DNA of 64,000 bases from Shewanella gaetbuli. GTDB lineage: Bacteria > Pseudomonadota > Gammaproteobacteria > Enterobacterales > Shewanellaceae. Where the stretch lies: positions 1 through 64,000 of the forward strand of contig NZ_JAKIKP010000011.1 of NCBI RefSeq assembly GCF_023284065.1. Reading direction: 5' to 3'. The notes under the pieces were generated by a model. That model saw nothing but the letters and a program-made list of their open reading frames with translations, ran no database searches and was not told the origin of the DNA. Shown one piece after another: positions 39,101-49,126 of this stretch (position 1 is the stretch's first letter; every line of letters starts with the position of its first letter). Made by a program: the position numbers and the translations under genes.

Positions 39101-39211
39101 TATAGCGAGTTTTGGGGTTGTATTAACTTTAGAAGAGATGCTCCCGTTAGCTGTAGTCATAAAATCAATAAGCAAGTTGCTATGAGTTTATTGGCACAAT
39201 CTAAAAAATGA
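36194..39211 (+). CDS. helicase IV-like UvrD/Rep superfamily helicase with PD-(D/E)xK-like insert and zinc ribbons
   Basis: 1005 residues starting with TTG (AGG 7 nt upstream; no ATG is available near the N-terminus). N-terminal domain of about 200 residues as in HelD; SF1A motor with Walker A AGAGTGKT (K234), LLLAYGRKAADEM, DEFQD (599-603), DDWQAIYRF and LFYVALTRAK. Between motifs Ia and II, residues 375-430 carry the helicase-IV insert (QPDFYLPDYGVYIEYYG, D416), a PD-(D/E)xK-like piece lacking the final Lys. From C892 on there are topoisomerase-type C4 zinc ribbons (CVRC, CELC, CSVC and others). It is about 320 aa longer than E. coli HelD and may act on invading DNA. Confidence 0.88.
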   Translation: MSSQQSNQSIKHSWFGHFYRGKPDAGKLTNSGITFYRCKGRFTTEHPAINSTNNELSFKWEELDSPPTFKLSSLGFIISFNVSGTAYQIPYLSYFSHFQFGVKTKQLWARLNGLRVCELVAKVEQITTSVYPRQSRIEMVQARVQREYQRWFPWCENMPLANDIKTALAKLKQIHSWDQADIEKLRERYIQSQLSKYADFFKHVESKPLTDMQRRACVVDDNNNLLLAGAGTGKTSVMVGRAGYLIKSGQAQADEILLLAYGRKAADEMDERIKNKLNTDDIKASTFHSLGLRIIAEVEGKAPSLSLWAEDEKAKDSWVQSTLETLIEDQAYRKQLFEYFSQYYYVEKSQFDFDSLGDYFQYLTDNDIRTLKGERVKSFGELYIANWLFSHGIEYKYEAKYEHEVSTVDFSQYQPDFYLPDYGVYIEYYGIDEDDRTAPYIDNQQYLESMEWKRQLHNEHDTVCLELFYHQHKKGLLIKQLEDQIKTLEIKESPLPDEAILATLNELGRVTELAKLFSKLIGLYKSACLDSHGLEMVFSNAADAKQTRKAFELLEPILSRYQQQLSASGDIDFEDMIGKALGYIQQGQFLSPWRYIMVDEFQDISEPRARLVKALRDSCLPGGKPKASLFCVGDDWQAIYRFSGADVSLTTQFTEYFGPTAKTYLDETFRFNNSIGDVATQFVTKNPVQLKKDIRSNSTVDYPAVSLIRRGAQEPANQDEPSLNALEQALNAINKRVEKVEDELSTKSKAQPVVYLLARFWFQLPDNVELKQLNRRYPKLTIQCQSFHASKGKEADYVVVMGMQTGKNGFPSMKVTPPILDAFLPKAEAFEFAEERRLFYVALTRAKHRAYVLADMTDVSPFVIELLKENYAIEQDEFTTSLVQQIFEDISCVRCTTGTLKPRVGNFKSFFSCSHFPLCDHKEEGCELCGGPMTRKRFTGFKVCLNDSCGHTAPVCSVCGGDMKLRKGPYSEFWGCINFRRDAPVSCSHKINKQVAMSLLAQSKK

Positions 39212-39307
39212 CGGATACAAGCCCTCAGTACAGCTGACCAGTTTCTAGCGGTTTAATTGGAATATTGTTGAGGGTTAATGGGTAGCAGTTTAGGCTTATT
39301 GTCTTGC

Positions 39308-39961
39308 TTACTCAGTCGCAATGGTTTGTAAATCTTTGATACGCTTCTTCAGTTCACGCATATTGTCGCTTTGTTTAAATCGACCTGAGTAAAACATACC
39401 TTTCTTACTTAAGGTTTTAATATCCCATTCTATATGCTTCTTATGCTGGGCGTTGCTTAGCAGGCTCTGATTAAACAAAGGTGCAGGGTACATAGGTGTG
39501 TGAACATGAAAATACAGATGTTCGCTGCCCTTATCTTTGTAGTAATGATCTAAAGCCGATTGAATTAATACTAGGGCATCACTACCTTCATATTCAGCGA
39601 TATAATATTTGAGTGTTTCTAACTCTACTCTAAATTCTTCAACAATGGTCATGGCGTTTGTGTAAGCTGTTTTTTGATTGCTGTGACTTAGCTCTTTTAG
39701 GTTTATATATGCGGCCATTGCATTGTTGGCTATTTCCTTAGTGATTTTTAGCTCGAAATGATTATCTACGAACCAGCTAAACGAGTTAAGCAGTGGATTG
39801 AGCCTTACTTTTAACTTACCTTCCTTTGTTTTAGCGCCTGTAGAGCGTCCACCGTGAAGTTTACAGCGGCCATTGGTCTTATTACCATATCGTTTACAGG
39901 GCTCTCCTGAGCGGGTTTTAGCGCCACATAAAGTTAAAGCTTTAAGATTAAATTTAGCCAT
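39308..39961 (-). CDS. HGGxSTG-domain protein
   Basis: 217 residues. A compact N-terminal zinc-binding module has C12, C22, C33 and H36 followed by HGGRSTGAKT; the pattern C-x9-C-x10-C-x2-H-G-G-x-S-T-G defines a family found in phages and mobile elements. The rest is helical and lysine-rich without known domain. AAGAG lies upstream of the ATG. It is convergent with the helicase gene and sits before the Rep gene on the same strand, so it belongs to the element backbone. DNA binding is plausible; function is unknown. Confidence 0.8.
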   Translation of the reverse strand: MAKFNLKALTLCGAKTRSGEPCKRYGNKTNGRCKLHGGRSTGAKTKEGKLKVRLNPLLNSFSWFVDNHFELKITKEIANNAMAAYINLKELSHSNQKTAYTNAMTIVEEFRVELETLKYYIAEYEGSDALVLIQSALDHYYKDKGSEHLYFHVHTPMYPAPLFNQSLLSNAQHKKHIEWDIKTLSKKGMFYSGRFKQSDNMRELKKRIKDLQTIATE

Positions 39962-40204
39962 TATTACTCTTATTTTTATTGCTTATCGTAGTGATCACTT
40001 TTAGGTCATTGTTCGGTTCATGGACTTTGTTTGGTATTTTTTTATTGATGACTTCGGCTTTTTAGGGCGATAACAGATAAACCCACAGATAAATTTGTTT
40101 CAGGGTGTTTCCCCAAGTTTAGTGATCGGTCATCTTCTTATTCATTGCGCCTAGTCGCAGTGATCACTTTTCGGTTCATGGAGTGCTTATGTCTTTAAGA
40201 TTGA
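39962..40204. other. intergenic region with repeated AGTGATCACT palindromes
   Basis: AGTGATCACTTTT followed by GGTTCATGGA occurs twice (39990-40023 region and 40159-40183 region). A partial AGTGATC copy lies near 40119 and GATCAGTGATCA near 40201. It lies directly downstream of the Rep gene. Repeated palindromes beside a replication protein could be the element's replication origin; no coding frame is present. Confidence 0.5.
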
Positions 40205-41062
40205 TCAGTGATCAATCTGATGTGAGTGATATTCACTGTGGGTATCGCTGTGTTGTTTAGTTACCCCCCAATACGCATTAGGACTAAGGTGTGTTAATGA
40301 TGTGGTTCTAGCTGCAATACATTGTTGTAGCTGCACTGCATGTGACTGAGTGATAAACCAAGCATTTTTAGCTTTTATGATTGGCTTTGGCGACGCTTGC
40401 TTGTTCGCAGCCCTATAAGCTTGAATACGGCTGTTGTACCTGAAGGTGATATTTGGGTCCACAAGCAATATATCTTGCTGGTCATCAAATACTGCTGAGG
40501 CCTGAAGTTTATTACTGAGTAAAGATCGAGCCGTGCCATTGAGCTCTTTGGTCGCTTTCTTCGCTAGATAGGTGAGCCGATAAATAGTGTGTTTAACAGA
40601 GGCTTTGTTGCCACGTAGCATCACATTGAATGGGTTATCAACTAGAGCGACTTTACCGCCTAATTTTTCCCAATCTATCTGGATCAGCTCAAGTATTTTA
40701 TTAGGATGCTGAATTTTATGACCGCTAAGCATTAGGGCTAAATGGTAATGTTGTATGTTCGACTGATGCTGTTCACGTGCACAAAGATATTTAACTTTGC
40801 AGTTATATCGTTTACTGAGCTTTTTAACTTGCTGAGTTAAGAACTGACAAATTTCTTTATTATCTGCAGAGTAGCATTGGGGATGTAAATCGACCCTAAC
40901 TGAAAATACTTTGCTGTAATGGCTTAGCATGGTTTCGCAACTAGCAATAACCTGTGTTACTAACCTTGGCAGTAATGTTTTACTTTTCGGCTTGTAAACA
41001 TTGTATGCGTGGTTTTTGTAGGCGACTAATGTTGAGTTATGTTTTGTTATGCAGAAAGACAT
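40205..41062 (-). CDS. inovirus Gp2 / YagK-YfjJ-type replication protein (HUH-like)
   Basis: 285 residues from the ATG at 41062 (GAGA 7 nt upstream; another ATG at 41074 lacks a ribosome site). It resembles the YagK/YfjJ and inovirus Gp2 family. An HUH-like metal motif is seen as H105-Y-H107 in IQHYHLALML, with an earlier RVDLHP strand. Y161 and Y165 in IYRLTYLAKK form a Y-x3-Y-x2-K arrangement like that of rolling-circle initiators with two tyrosines. I infer nicking and rolling-circle initiation for the excised element. The palindromic repeats just downstream (39990-40200) are candidate origin sites. Confidence 0.8.
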   Translation of the reverse strand: MSFCITKHNSTLVAYKNHAYNVYKPKSKTLLPRLVTQVIASCETMLSHYSKVFSVRVDLHPQCYSADNKEICQFLTQQVKKLSKRYNCKVKYLCAREQHQSNIQHYHLALMLSGHKIQHPNKILELIQIDWEKLGGKVALVDNPFNVMLRGNKASVKHTIYRLTYLAKKATKELNGTARSLLSNKLQASAVFDDQQDILLVDPNITFRYNSRIQAYRAANKQASPKPIIKAKNAWFITQSHAVQLQQCIAARTTSLTHLSPNAYWGVTKQHSDTHSEYHSHQIDH

Positions 41063-41271
41063 GATAGTTCTCATTAATTTGCAATTTTGAATCGCGGCGT
41101 CGTTATATTATTTAATATCCGCCGTCACGACAGGTATAAATTTACTTGTTTCAACCAGTATTGCTGGGTTTGCGCTTGATTAGGGTTGAAAGTAGCAGTT
41201 AATTAAGTGGGTCAAACTGTGTCAGTTGTGTGACAAAAGCAGGTATATAACCTGCTTTGGATACCATTGTA

Positions 41272-41478
41272 TCAATGGGGTAGCCATGCTTGGATATCTT
41301 TAAATAGCCAACAGGGACGACCACTTTGAAGTAATGAAGGGCTAGGGAACTGACCCGCTTTAATGCGTCGCCCTAATGTTGAGCGACTAACGCCGAGTAA
41401 CCGTTGTATTTCAGGCTTTCTTACCAGTCGGTTAGCGTCAATGAAAAGGGCTAAATGGTCATCGTTTAGGTTTTTCAT
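41272..41478 (-). CDS. AlpA-like helix-turn-helix regulator 1
   Basis: 68 residues. The frame extends to 41484, but GGAGAG lies 5 nt before the ATG at 41478, and that ATG overlaps the upstream stop (TAATG), so 41478 is the start. It is a MerR-type HTH of the AlpA/HTH_17 family: VRKPEIQRLLGVSRSTLGRR, then GRPCWLFKDIQAWL. AlpA proteins switch on integrase or excision genes in P4-like elements. Translationally coupled to a second, related regulator. Confidence 0.85.
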   Translation of the reverse strand: MKNLNDDHLALFIDANRLVRKPEIQRLLGVSRSTLGRRIKAGQFPSPSLLQSGRPCWLFKDIQAWLPH

Positions 41479-41702
41479 TAGCACTCTCCACCCGTATTAA
41501 CCGTTTGGCGTGATGCAACCCAGTCAGTTAACTCAGATAGTAACCAGCCTACAGATGGGCTTTGTGGATAAAGTTGCCTGCGTTTAGGGAATTGACCCTT
41601 GCGCTCTAACGTCCATGCGGTGGTGCGTGATATTGAAGTGATAGCTTTGCGTTCCGCCTCACGAACGATACGGTCTGGTAATGTTTGATTTGATGTAGTC
41701 AT
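41478..41702 (-). CDS. AlpA-like helix-turn-helix regulator 2
   Basis: 74 residues, also HTH_17/AlpA-like: AITSISRTTAWTLERKGQFP, then PSVGWLLSELTDWVASRQ. The ribosome site GGGAG lies upstream. It is the first gene of the pair; two different AlpA-type proteins in one operon suggest a heteromeric or sequential control of int/excision. Its sequence is clearly diverged from its neighbour, so this is not a recent duplication. Confidence 0.82.
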   Translation of the reverse strand: MTTSNQTLPDRIVREAERKAITSISRTTAWTLERKGQFPKRRQLYPQSPSVGWLLSELTDWVASRQTVNTGGEC

Positions 41703-41756
41703 GGTTACTCCCGTTTAAGTTTGTTCGAGAGTGATTTTGATGAAAGTAAGGGAAAT

Positions 41757-41789
41757 AAGTAGGTAGTCTGCTTAGCTGACTACCTACTT
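41757..41789. terminator. strong hairpin between the 279-aa gene and the AlpA pair
   Basis: Perfect 12-bp stem AAGTAGGTAGTC/GACTACCTACTT with a 9-nt loop. It lies 29 bp after the stop of the minus-strand 41818-42657 gene. No T run follows, so it may be a terminator, an mRNA end protector or a binding site. Confidence 0.6.
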
Positions 41790-41817
41790 AATGTATGTAA
41801 GTGTTTGTTTATAAATA

Positions 41818-42657
41818 TTATTGGCTGAGGGTTCTTTTTATGGCTTGATCTTTAAAAGCGACAGTTAGTTCATTAATAACTTTATCTAAGCTTGGTTTAG
41901 GCAATTTGTTCGAGTTTTTAGGTTTAGCTACAGGCTTGATCCAGTTGTTTATTGAACTATATGCAGGACAGCGATTGGCATATTGCTGAAGGGCTGGAAT
42001 GTTTTTATTATTCCCTTGCATTGTAAAGCTTAATAATCTTGTTTGAATAGCTTCTGCTAATAAGGTTTTAGGCGCGCTTTTTAAGTCTTTATGTTGATAA
42101 ACATATTTGGCCATATCAGCGACTAAAACTCCAACTTGCAAACTTATTTTAGCTTTGGCATCCCCTGCGTTTTTTGGTGTAGAGATTGTCGCTTTATGAC
42201 CTGAATTAGTATATCGATCCAAAAGCGCGCAAGTATCATTACTTCCAGCGGAATAACCAATTTGTACGCTGGTAGTTACGAGTTTATCAATCAGTTCGTA
42301 AATTGACTCACTCATAGGAGTATTTGGGGGCAATTCAGAAAGCAGCTTTTGTCCAAGCTTCATAAAAATATCGCAGTTATTAATAACAAGGTTTAGCTGC
42401 GATAGTGCTTCAGGTCTACTACGTATTGCATAAAGGTCATTTTGATTATGTTTAATAGCGTTAGATCTGTGATGTATAAGCTTGATAACTTCAATTCCAG
42501 CTGCATTATTTGCAAATGCATCATGTAAGTTTCCCTCTGCTATATCTTTTACTGATACCCCTAATAGCCGTAATTGTTCAGGAGCCATTTCTGGCAATAT
42601 CATTTTACTTATATCATCGATACGAGATTTTCTGTCTTTGAGTGGAATGATGGTCAT
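41818..42657 (-). CDS. unknown protein at the right end of the element
   Basis: 279 residues, soluble and mostly helical, with a good ribosome site (AAAGGG 9 nt upstream). No known motif; a basic C-terminal third (KPVAKPKNSNKLPKPSLDKV) could bind nucleic acid. It lies between the AlpA pair and attR on the same strand. Possible roles are regulation or element replication, but nothing in the sequence decides this. Confidence 0.7.
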   Translation of the reverse strand: MTIIPLKDRKSRIDDISKMILPEMAPEQLRLLGVSVKDIAEGNLHDAFANNAAGIEVIKLIHHRSNAIKHNQNDLYAIRSRPEALSQLNLVINNCDIFMKLGQKLLSELPPNTPMSESIYELIDKLVTTSVQIGYSAGSNDTCALLDRYTNSGHKATISTPKNAGDAKAKISLQVGVLVADMAKYVYQHKDLKSAPKTLLAEAIQTRLLSFTMQGNNKNIPALQQYANRCPAYSSINNWIKPVAKPKNSNKLPKPSLDKVINELTVAFKDQAIKRTLSQ

Positions 42658-42733
42658 TACTTAACCCTTTCTCTTATTTGAAGCTACTGACTTGTAAGTT
42701 GGTTAGAGCTATTTCAGTTATTAATATTTTTAA

Positions 42734-42757
42734 GTGTGTAGCACCGTGTGTAGCAAA
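42734..42757. promoter_or_regulatory. right arm-type repeats (TGTGTAGCA twice)
   Basis: GTGTGTAGCACCGTGTGTAGCAAA repeats the left-end arrangement (22804-22830) with the same orientation and nearly the same spacing, 3 bp from attR. Paired arm sites at both ends support an integrase that bridges arm and core. Confidence 0.65.
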
Positions 42758-42759
42758 CT

Positions 42760-44114
<1,355 letters not shown>

Positions 44115-44348
44115 TTGCTTTATTCACCTTGCTCTTCAAAGGGGCGCTATAGTAGCCCTTTTTTACGGGCTTGAAAAGGTCAATAAATGACCTAAATAAA
44201 ACTTTTTTACTTGACTTTTGATCTCAGGCAACTAATTGACATAATTATGTCGATTTAAGGCAATTTTTTGGATTTTTTGAGTGTCAAAGCGTGTTGCAGC
44301 AAGGTAGTCGAGTGTAGCTACAGCTGTACTTTTATTGAAAAAAGGTAA

Positions 44349-44386
44349 AAAAATTCCCAAACTTGGCCTACAAGTTTGGGAATTTT
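44349..44386 (-). terminator. terminator of prmA
   Basis: Long stem AAAATTCCCAAACTTG/CAAGTTTGGGAATTTT with a 5-6-nt loop and flanking A/T runs, 26 bp beyond the prmA stop on the minus strand. Confidence 0.92.
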
Positions 44387-44411
44387 AGAATGTTTATTAC
44401 AAACTAACAGT

Positions 44412-45293
44412 TTACTTACGGATGCCGGTTAAGCGGCTCCAGTCTTCTTTATGGGCAGCTGGGTCCATATCAAACCATTGACTGTAGAAGTCAGATACTT
44501 CTTGAGCTTGCTCTTGCAGTAGTCCAGATAAAGCTAATTTTCCGCCCACTTTTACTTTTTCAGCAATCAGTGGAGCAAGCTCTTTTAGCGGGCCGGCAAG
44601 AATATTGGCAACTAACACATCAGCCTGTAGGTTTTCGGGTTGGTCTTCGGGTAAGTATAAGGCCAGCTGCTCAGAAACATCGTTACGCTCTGCGTTGGCT
44701 TTTGAGGCGTCAATGGCTTGATAGTCAATATCAACACCAGTGACTTTTTTCGCGCCAAGTTTGATCGCTGCAATAGCTAAGATGCCTGAACCACAGCCAA
44801 AGTCGATAACTTCTTGTTGGCTTAAATCTAAGCTATCTAACCACTCTAAGCATAAGGCGGTAGTGGGGTGAGTCCCCGTTCCAAAGGCTAAGCCCGGATC
44901 TAAAATAACATTTACGGCTTGAGGGTCTGGAATTTCGCGCCAGCTTGGGCAAATCCATAATCTTTGACCAAATTGAATAGGGTGGAAACTGTCCATCCAT
45001 TCACGTACCCAGTCTTTGTCTTCTACTTGTTCAATTTTGTGAGTAAAACCTTTGCCTAAAAATGGCATAGATTCTAAAAACTCGATGGTAGGGGTTAAAT
45101 CGGTCCCAGCATCAAATAAGGCTATCAATACGGTATCTTGCCATAACGGAGTTTCACCTAATTTAGGTTCAAATATCGGTTCATCTTGGCCATCTTCGTA
45201 GGTGATGGAAACCGACCCTTGGTCCATTAATAAGTCGCCTAACATTTCTGCATTGTCGCGATGAGTGTGAATGCGCAGTTGGATCCAAGCCAT
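44412..45293 (-). CDS. prmA: ribosomal protein L11 methyltransferase PrmA
   Basis: SAM-dependent enzyme that trimethylates lysines and the N-terminus of ribosomal protein L11. 293 residues: an N-terminal L11-recognition domain, then a Rossmann core with [32 protein letters not shown] and [11 protein letters not shown]; the [15 protein letters not shown] segment is diagnostic. Start [13 protein letters not shown]. It precedes dusB-fis on the same strand, but the strong terminator and 297-bp gap make it a separate unit. Confidence 0.97.
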   Translation of the reverse strand: MAWIQLRIHTHRDNAEMLGDLLMDQGSVSITYEDGQDEPIFEPKLGETPLWQDTVLIALFDAGTDLTPTIEFLESMPFLGKGFTHKIEQVEDKDWVREWMDSFHPIQFGQRLWICPSWREIPDPQAVNVILDPGLAFGTGTHPTTALCLEWLDSLDLSQQEVIDFGCGSGILAIAAIKLGAKKVTGVDIDYQAIDASKANAERNDVSEQLALYLPEDQPENLQADVLVANILAGPLKELAPLIAEKVKVGGKLALSGLLQEQAQEVSDFYSQWFDMDPAAHKEDWSRLTGIRK

Positions 45294-45608
45294 TGGGAAT
45301 TCCTAATAATCAATATGTGTCGTGTTATTGGTCGCTATTATATCCCAAAACGCTTTGCATGTGCGAAAGTCACACTAGATTAGTTGCAAGGTGTTTGTTG
45401 ATTATAAGGCGAAAAATTGTCTTCAATTGTCCCAAATAATAAATGGCTGTTTTGCTTAAGGTCTTAATTGAATAATGTTTGAATTTACATTCTGTTTACT
45501 TTTGTGATCCCTCTCTAACTACCACCATATAAAGGGTGAGCGATGTCACGGTTTGTTTTTCAATAACTGATTCTGTTTTAAAAGTCTTGTTATTGTAGGT
45601 TTCACCTA
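45294..45608. other. divergent promoter region of prmA and frdCAB
   Basis: 315 bp between divergent genes, AT-rich. I looked for an FNR or CRP box for frd: TGTGCGAAAGTCACA at 45360-45374 is one base short of CRP spacing, and no TTGAT-N4-ATCAA was found. Nothing else can be named. Confidence 0.4.
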
Positions 45609-46379
45609 ATGAGTTTCGACAGGACGTGCTGGCTTATGGCAACTAATTTTTTGCCCAACAATTCCACTAACAAAGGTCATTTTATTAAAGACTTTTCTCA
45701 TCCAATATGGGCGGCACGTGCAGACAAATTGCAAAGTTTGTCTGGCATTATGCTAGGTGTATTCATTGTGATGCACTTGCATTTTGAGTCGAGCATTTTA
45801 CTGGGTAAAGAAGCCTTTTATCATGTGGTGCAGTTTCTTGAGGGCGGCGTTTTCAGTGAATCAGGCCATGGTTACCCTTTGTTAACTCAAATATTTTCAG
45901 CCTTTATGTTGCTGGTGGTGATAGTCCACGCGGTGTTCGCCCTTAGACGCTTCCCCACCCAATTGGGGCAGTGGCAAGCTTTACGCAAGCAAATGCAATT
46001 TCTACCCCACGAAGATACTAAAATTTGGTTTTGGCAAATGGTCACCGGTTTTGGATTATTTTTTATGGTGCCAGTCCACCTATTTACTATGATGCTTGAT
46101 CCCGCAATAGGCCCGCATTTATCTGCAGAGCGAGTTTACTACGATAATGCGTGGTTGCTTTATGTGTTACTGCTTCCTGCTGTGGTGGTGCATGCCATAT
46201 TTGGCTTGTATCGCGTGTGTGTGAAATGGGGCTTAGTAAGCCAACGTTTTGCATTATTAAAGTTAGCTAAAATCATAGTGGCTTACCTACTGGTGATTGG
46301 CGTTGCCAGCTTAATTGCTTACATCGTGATTGGCCGCAGCCTTGAACTCCCCATCATCCCTTATGTGCCGATGAATTAA
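45609..46379 (+). CDS. frdC: fumarate reductase / succinate dehydrogenase cytochrome b subunit
   Basis: Membrane anchor of a Wolinella-type quinol:fumarate oxidoreductase, about 256 residues with five membrane helices (near 37-60, 90-115, 140-165, 180-205, 220-243). Haem-ligand histidines are visible in IVMHLHFE, IVHAVFAL, MVPVHLFT and VVHAIFGLY, consistent with a di-haem cytochrome b. The start may be 45609 (TAGGT 9 nt upstream) or 45636 (MATNFLP). It leads the frdCAB operon, with 9 nt to frdA. Couples menaquinol oxidation to fumarate reduction at the inner membrane. Confidence 0.9.
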   Translation: MSFDRTCWLMATNFLPNNSTNKGHFIKDFSHPIWAARADKLQSLSGIMLGVFIVMHLHFESSILLGKEAFYHVVQFLEGGVFSESGHGYPLLTQIFSAFMLLVVIVHAVFALRRFPTQLGQWQALRKQMQFLPHEDTKIWFWQMVTGFGLFFMVPVHLFTMMLDPAIGPHLSAERVYYDNAWLLYVLLLPAVVVHAIFGLYRVCVKWGLVSQRFALLKLAKIIVAYLLVIGVASLIAYIVIGRSLELPIIPYVPMN

Positions 46380-46388
46380 GGATAAATT

Positions 46389-48377
46389 ATGCAGATCATA
46401 TATACCGACACATTAGTTATTGGTGCAGGGTTAGCTGGGTTAAGAGTCGCCATTGCATCAAAAGAACGGGGCTTAGATGCCTTAGTATTGTCATTGATTC
46501 CCGCTAAACGTTCTCATTCGGCAGCCGCACAAGGTGGCATGCAAGCCAGCCTTGGAAATACCGTAAAAGGATTGGGCGATGATGAAGATGTTCATTTTCA
46601 AGATACTGTAAAAGGTTCTGACTGGGGATGCGACCAAACCGTGGCACGGATGTTTGCCCATTGTGCGCCAAAGGCGGTGCGTGAACTGGCAAACTGGGGA
46701 GTCCCCTGGACTCGAGTCACTAAAGGTGACCGACAAGTTATTGTTAATGCAGAAAAGGTTACCCTGACAGAGGCGGAAGAAGCTCACGGGTTAATAAATG
46801 CCCGCGATTTTGGTGGCACGAAAAAATGGCGCACTTGCTATACCGCAGATGGAACGGGGCATTCGCTACTTTATGCTGTTGACAATAAAGCCATTTCATT
46901 AGGTATTCCAGTACATGAACGTATGGAAGCTTTAAAAATTATCCATGACGGCAAGCGTTGCCATGGGGTGATAGCGCGGTGCTTAATTACCGGTGAATTA
47001 CGGGCTTATATTGCTAAATCAACCACTATAGCCACCGGTGGTTATGGGCGTATTTATGAAGTGTCTACTAATGCGATTATTTGTGAAGGTATAGGCCAAG
47101 CCTTAGCGTTAGAAACCGGTGTGGCAACCTTAGGTAATATGGAGGCAGTACAATTTCACCCTACAGCCATTGTGCCAGTGGGCATCTTAACGACTGAAGG
47201 TTGCCGTGGTGACGGTGGTTTACTGCGTGATAAAGACGGTTATCGCTTTATGCCAGATTATGAGCCCGAGAAAAAAGAGCTCGCATCACGTGATGTGGTT
47301 TCACGGCGTATGACCGAACATATGCGCAAAGGTAAGGGGGTTGATAGCCCCTATGGGCCGCATTTATGGCTCGATATCACCTTACTAGGGCGTAAGCATA
47401 TTGAAACGAATTTGCGTGAAGTAAAAGAGATTTGCGAAAACTTCTTAGGTATCGATCCAGCAAAAGACTGGATCCCTGTAAGGCCGACACAGCATTACTC
47501 TATGGGAGGCATTCGCACCAACCACACAGGCGAAAGCCCGCAATTAGCAGGCTTATTTAGTGTAGGTGAAGCCGCCTGTTGGGACATGCATGGCTTTAAT
47601 CGTTTAGGCGGTAATTCGTTAGCCGAAACCGTGGTGGGTGGGATGATTATTGGCAAGTATGTGGCAGATTATGGTGAGCAACATCCATTAGACATTAATA
47701 CCGCGTTAATTGAGCAATTTGGCGCAACGTTGAAAACTGAAATAGACCAACTTATTGAAGGTACTGGCACTGAGAATGCATTTGATCTGAAGCTTGCCAT
47801 GCAAAAAATTATGATGGACAGAGTAGGGATATTTCGAAATGGTGCAGAGCTTCAACAAGCCGTTGACGAGTTATCTGCATTACTTGAACGGGCCAAAAAT
47901 ATCGGCCTAAATTGTAAAAAACGACATGCAAACCCTGAGTTAGTAGAAGCATTAAGAGTTAAGCGTATGCTTAAAGTTGCGTTAACCGTGGCTTGTGGCG
48001 CTAATGCCCGCACCGAAAGTCGTGGGGCACACTCTCGTGAAGATTACCCCCAGCGTAATGACAAAGATTGGCTTAACCGTACACTTGCCAGTTGGCCAGA
48101 TGAAAATTCACTACTACCAACATTAAGCTATGAAGCGTTAGATGTGATGCAAATGGAATTACCGCCAGGGTATCGAGGCTACGGGGTCAATAATGCGATT
48201 AGTCATCCTGATACAGAAAAGCGTCAACAGCAAATAGATGACATTCTTGCTCAACTAGGCGAGGTAGACCGCCATGTGAAGCAGGCCGCTTTAATGCCGT
48301 TTGAATTGCCAGCAGCTTTACGGCCACACAATGAAAGATTATCAGATACTTTAGTGACTCGCGGAGATAAAGCCTAA
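46389..48377 (+). CDS. frdA: fumarate reductase flavoprotein subunit
   Basis: 662 residues; FAD-containing catalytic subunit reducing fumarate to succinate on the cytoplasmic side. Seen: the dinucleotide fold [17 protein letters not shown], the FAD-linking His in [22 protein letters not shown], the catalytic [13 protein letters not shown] with HLWLDIT, and [18 protein letters not shown]. The length and pairing with a single di-haem FrdC are epsilon-proteobacterial in type rather than E. coli frdABCD. Soluble FccA-type fumarate reductase, the usual Shewanella enzyme, is a different protein and is not in the window. Confidence 0.95.
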   Translation: MQIIYTDTLVIGAGLAGLRVAIASKERGLDALVLSLIPAKRSHSAAAQGGMQASLGNTVKGLGDDEDVHFQDTVKGSDWGCDQTVARMFAHCAPKAVRELANWGVPWTRVTKGDRQVIVNAEKVTLTEAEEAHGLINARDFGGTKKWRTCYTADGTGHSLLYAVDNKAISLGIPVHERMEALKIIHDGKRCHGVIARCLITGELRAYIAKSTTIATGGYGRIYEVSTNAIICEGIGQALALETGVATLGNMEAVQFHPTAIVPVGILTTEGCRGDGGLLRDKDGYRFMPDYEPEKKELASRDVVSRRMTEHMRKGKGVDSPYGPHLWLDITLLGRKHIETNLREVKEICENFLGIDPAKDWIPVRPTQHYSMGGIRTNHTGESPQLAGLFSVGEAACWDMHGFNRLGGNSLAETVVGGMIIGKYVADYGEQHPLDINTALIEQFGATLKTEIDQLIEGTGTENAFDLKLAMQKIMMDRVGIFRNGAELQQAVDELSALLERAKNIGLNCKKRHANPELVEALRVKRMLKVALTVACGANARTESRGAHSREDYPQRNDKDWLNRTLASWPDENSLLPTLSYEALDVMQMELPPGYRGYGVNNAISHPDTEKRQQQIDDILAQLGEVDRHVKQAALMPFELPAALRPHNERLSDTLVTRGDKA

Positions 48378-49126
48378 TGGACTCGCCAAGAACAATTCGC
48401 TTTGACATTTTTCGGTTTGATCCACAAGACCCACAGGATAGCCCTAAAATGGTGACTTATGAAGTCACTGAAGCCCCTGGCATGACCGTGTTTATTGCCC
48501 TTAATATGTTACGTGAGCAACAAGACCCCTCATTACAGTTTGATTTTGTGTGTCGAGCGGGTATTTGTGGCAGTTGTGCCATGGTGATTAACGGTAAACC
48601 AACGCTGGCTTGTCGAACCCTGACCGCCAACTATCCTGAGGGTAAAATTACCTTAATGCCATTGCCTGGTTTTGAACTCATTGGCGACTTGTCAGTTAAT
48701 ACGGGTAAATTTATGCGTGAATTAGCTGAGCGTTTGCAGTTATGGTTACAACCAAATGCAGATGTGGTGAATATTCATGGTTTAGAAACCCCAATGGATC
48801 CAGAAGAAGCTGCCAAGCTGTACGAACTAGAGCGCTGTGTCGAGTGTGGTGTTTGTGTGTCAGCTTGTGCTACCAAACAAATGCGCGACACTTTTGTTGG
48901 TGCCGTCGGGATGATGAAAATAGCGCGATTTGAAATGGACAGCCGAGATGCACGAAGTGCTGATGATTTTTATCATGTGATAGGTAATCAAGATGGGGTG
49001 TTTGGTTGTATGACCTTACTTGGCTGCCAAGATACATGCCCGAAAGATTTGCCGCATATGCAGCAAATAGCCTATTTACGCCGAAAAATGGCACAGACAA
49101 TTCCTGACTCAAACAGAATTATTTAA
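48377..49126 (+). CDS. frdB: fumarate reductase iron-sulfur subunit
   Basis: 249 residues; electron relay between FrdC haems and FrdA flavin. The [2Fe-2S] centre is CRAGICGSCAMV with the later TLAC; the [4Fe-4S] is CVECGVCVSAC; the third cluster is CMTLLGCQDTCPKDLP, with partners shared between the last two sets. The ATG overlaps the frdA stop by one base (TAATG), so translation is coupled. The large palindromic repeat array begins just after the stop; no separate terminator is seen before it. Confidence 0.96.
   Translation: MDSPRTIRFDIFRFDPQDPQDSPKMVTYEVTEAPGMTVFIALNMLREQQDPSLQFDFVCRAGICGSCAMVINGKPTLACRTLTANYPEGKITLMPLPGFELIGDLSVNTGKFMRELAERLQLWLQPNADVVNIHGLETPMDPEEAAKLYELERCVECGVCVSACATKQMRDTFVGAVGMMKIARFEMDSRDARSADDFYHVIGNQDGVFGCMTLLGCQDTCPKDLPHMQQIAYLRRKMAQTIPDSNRII

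Noticed and set aside
44238..44253. ATGTCGAT half-site near the dusB promoter as part of the Fic operator network
   Set aside because: A single copy within an AT-rich palindrome; likely chance match to the array at 28219-28337.
45360..45374. CRP site TGTGCGAAAGTCACA before frdC
   Set aside because: Spacer is five instead of six bases and the first half-site is imperfect; too weak to annotate.
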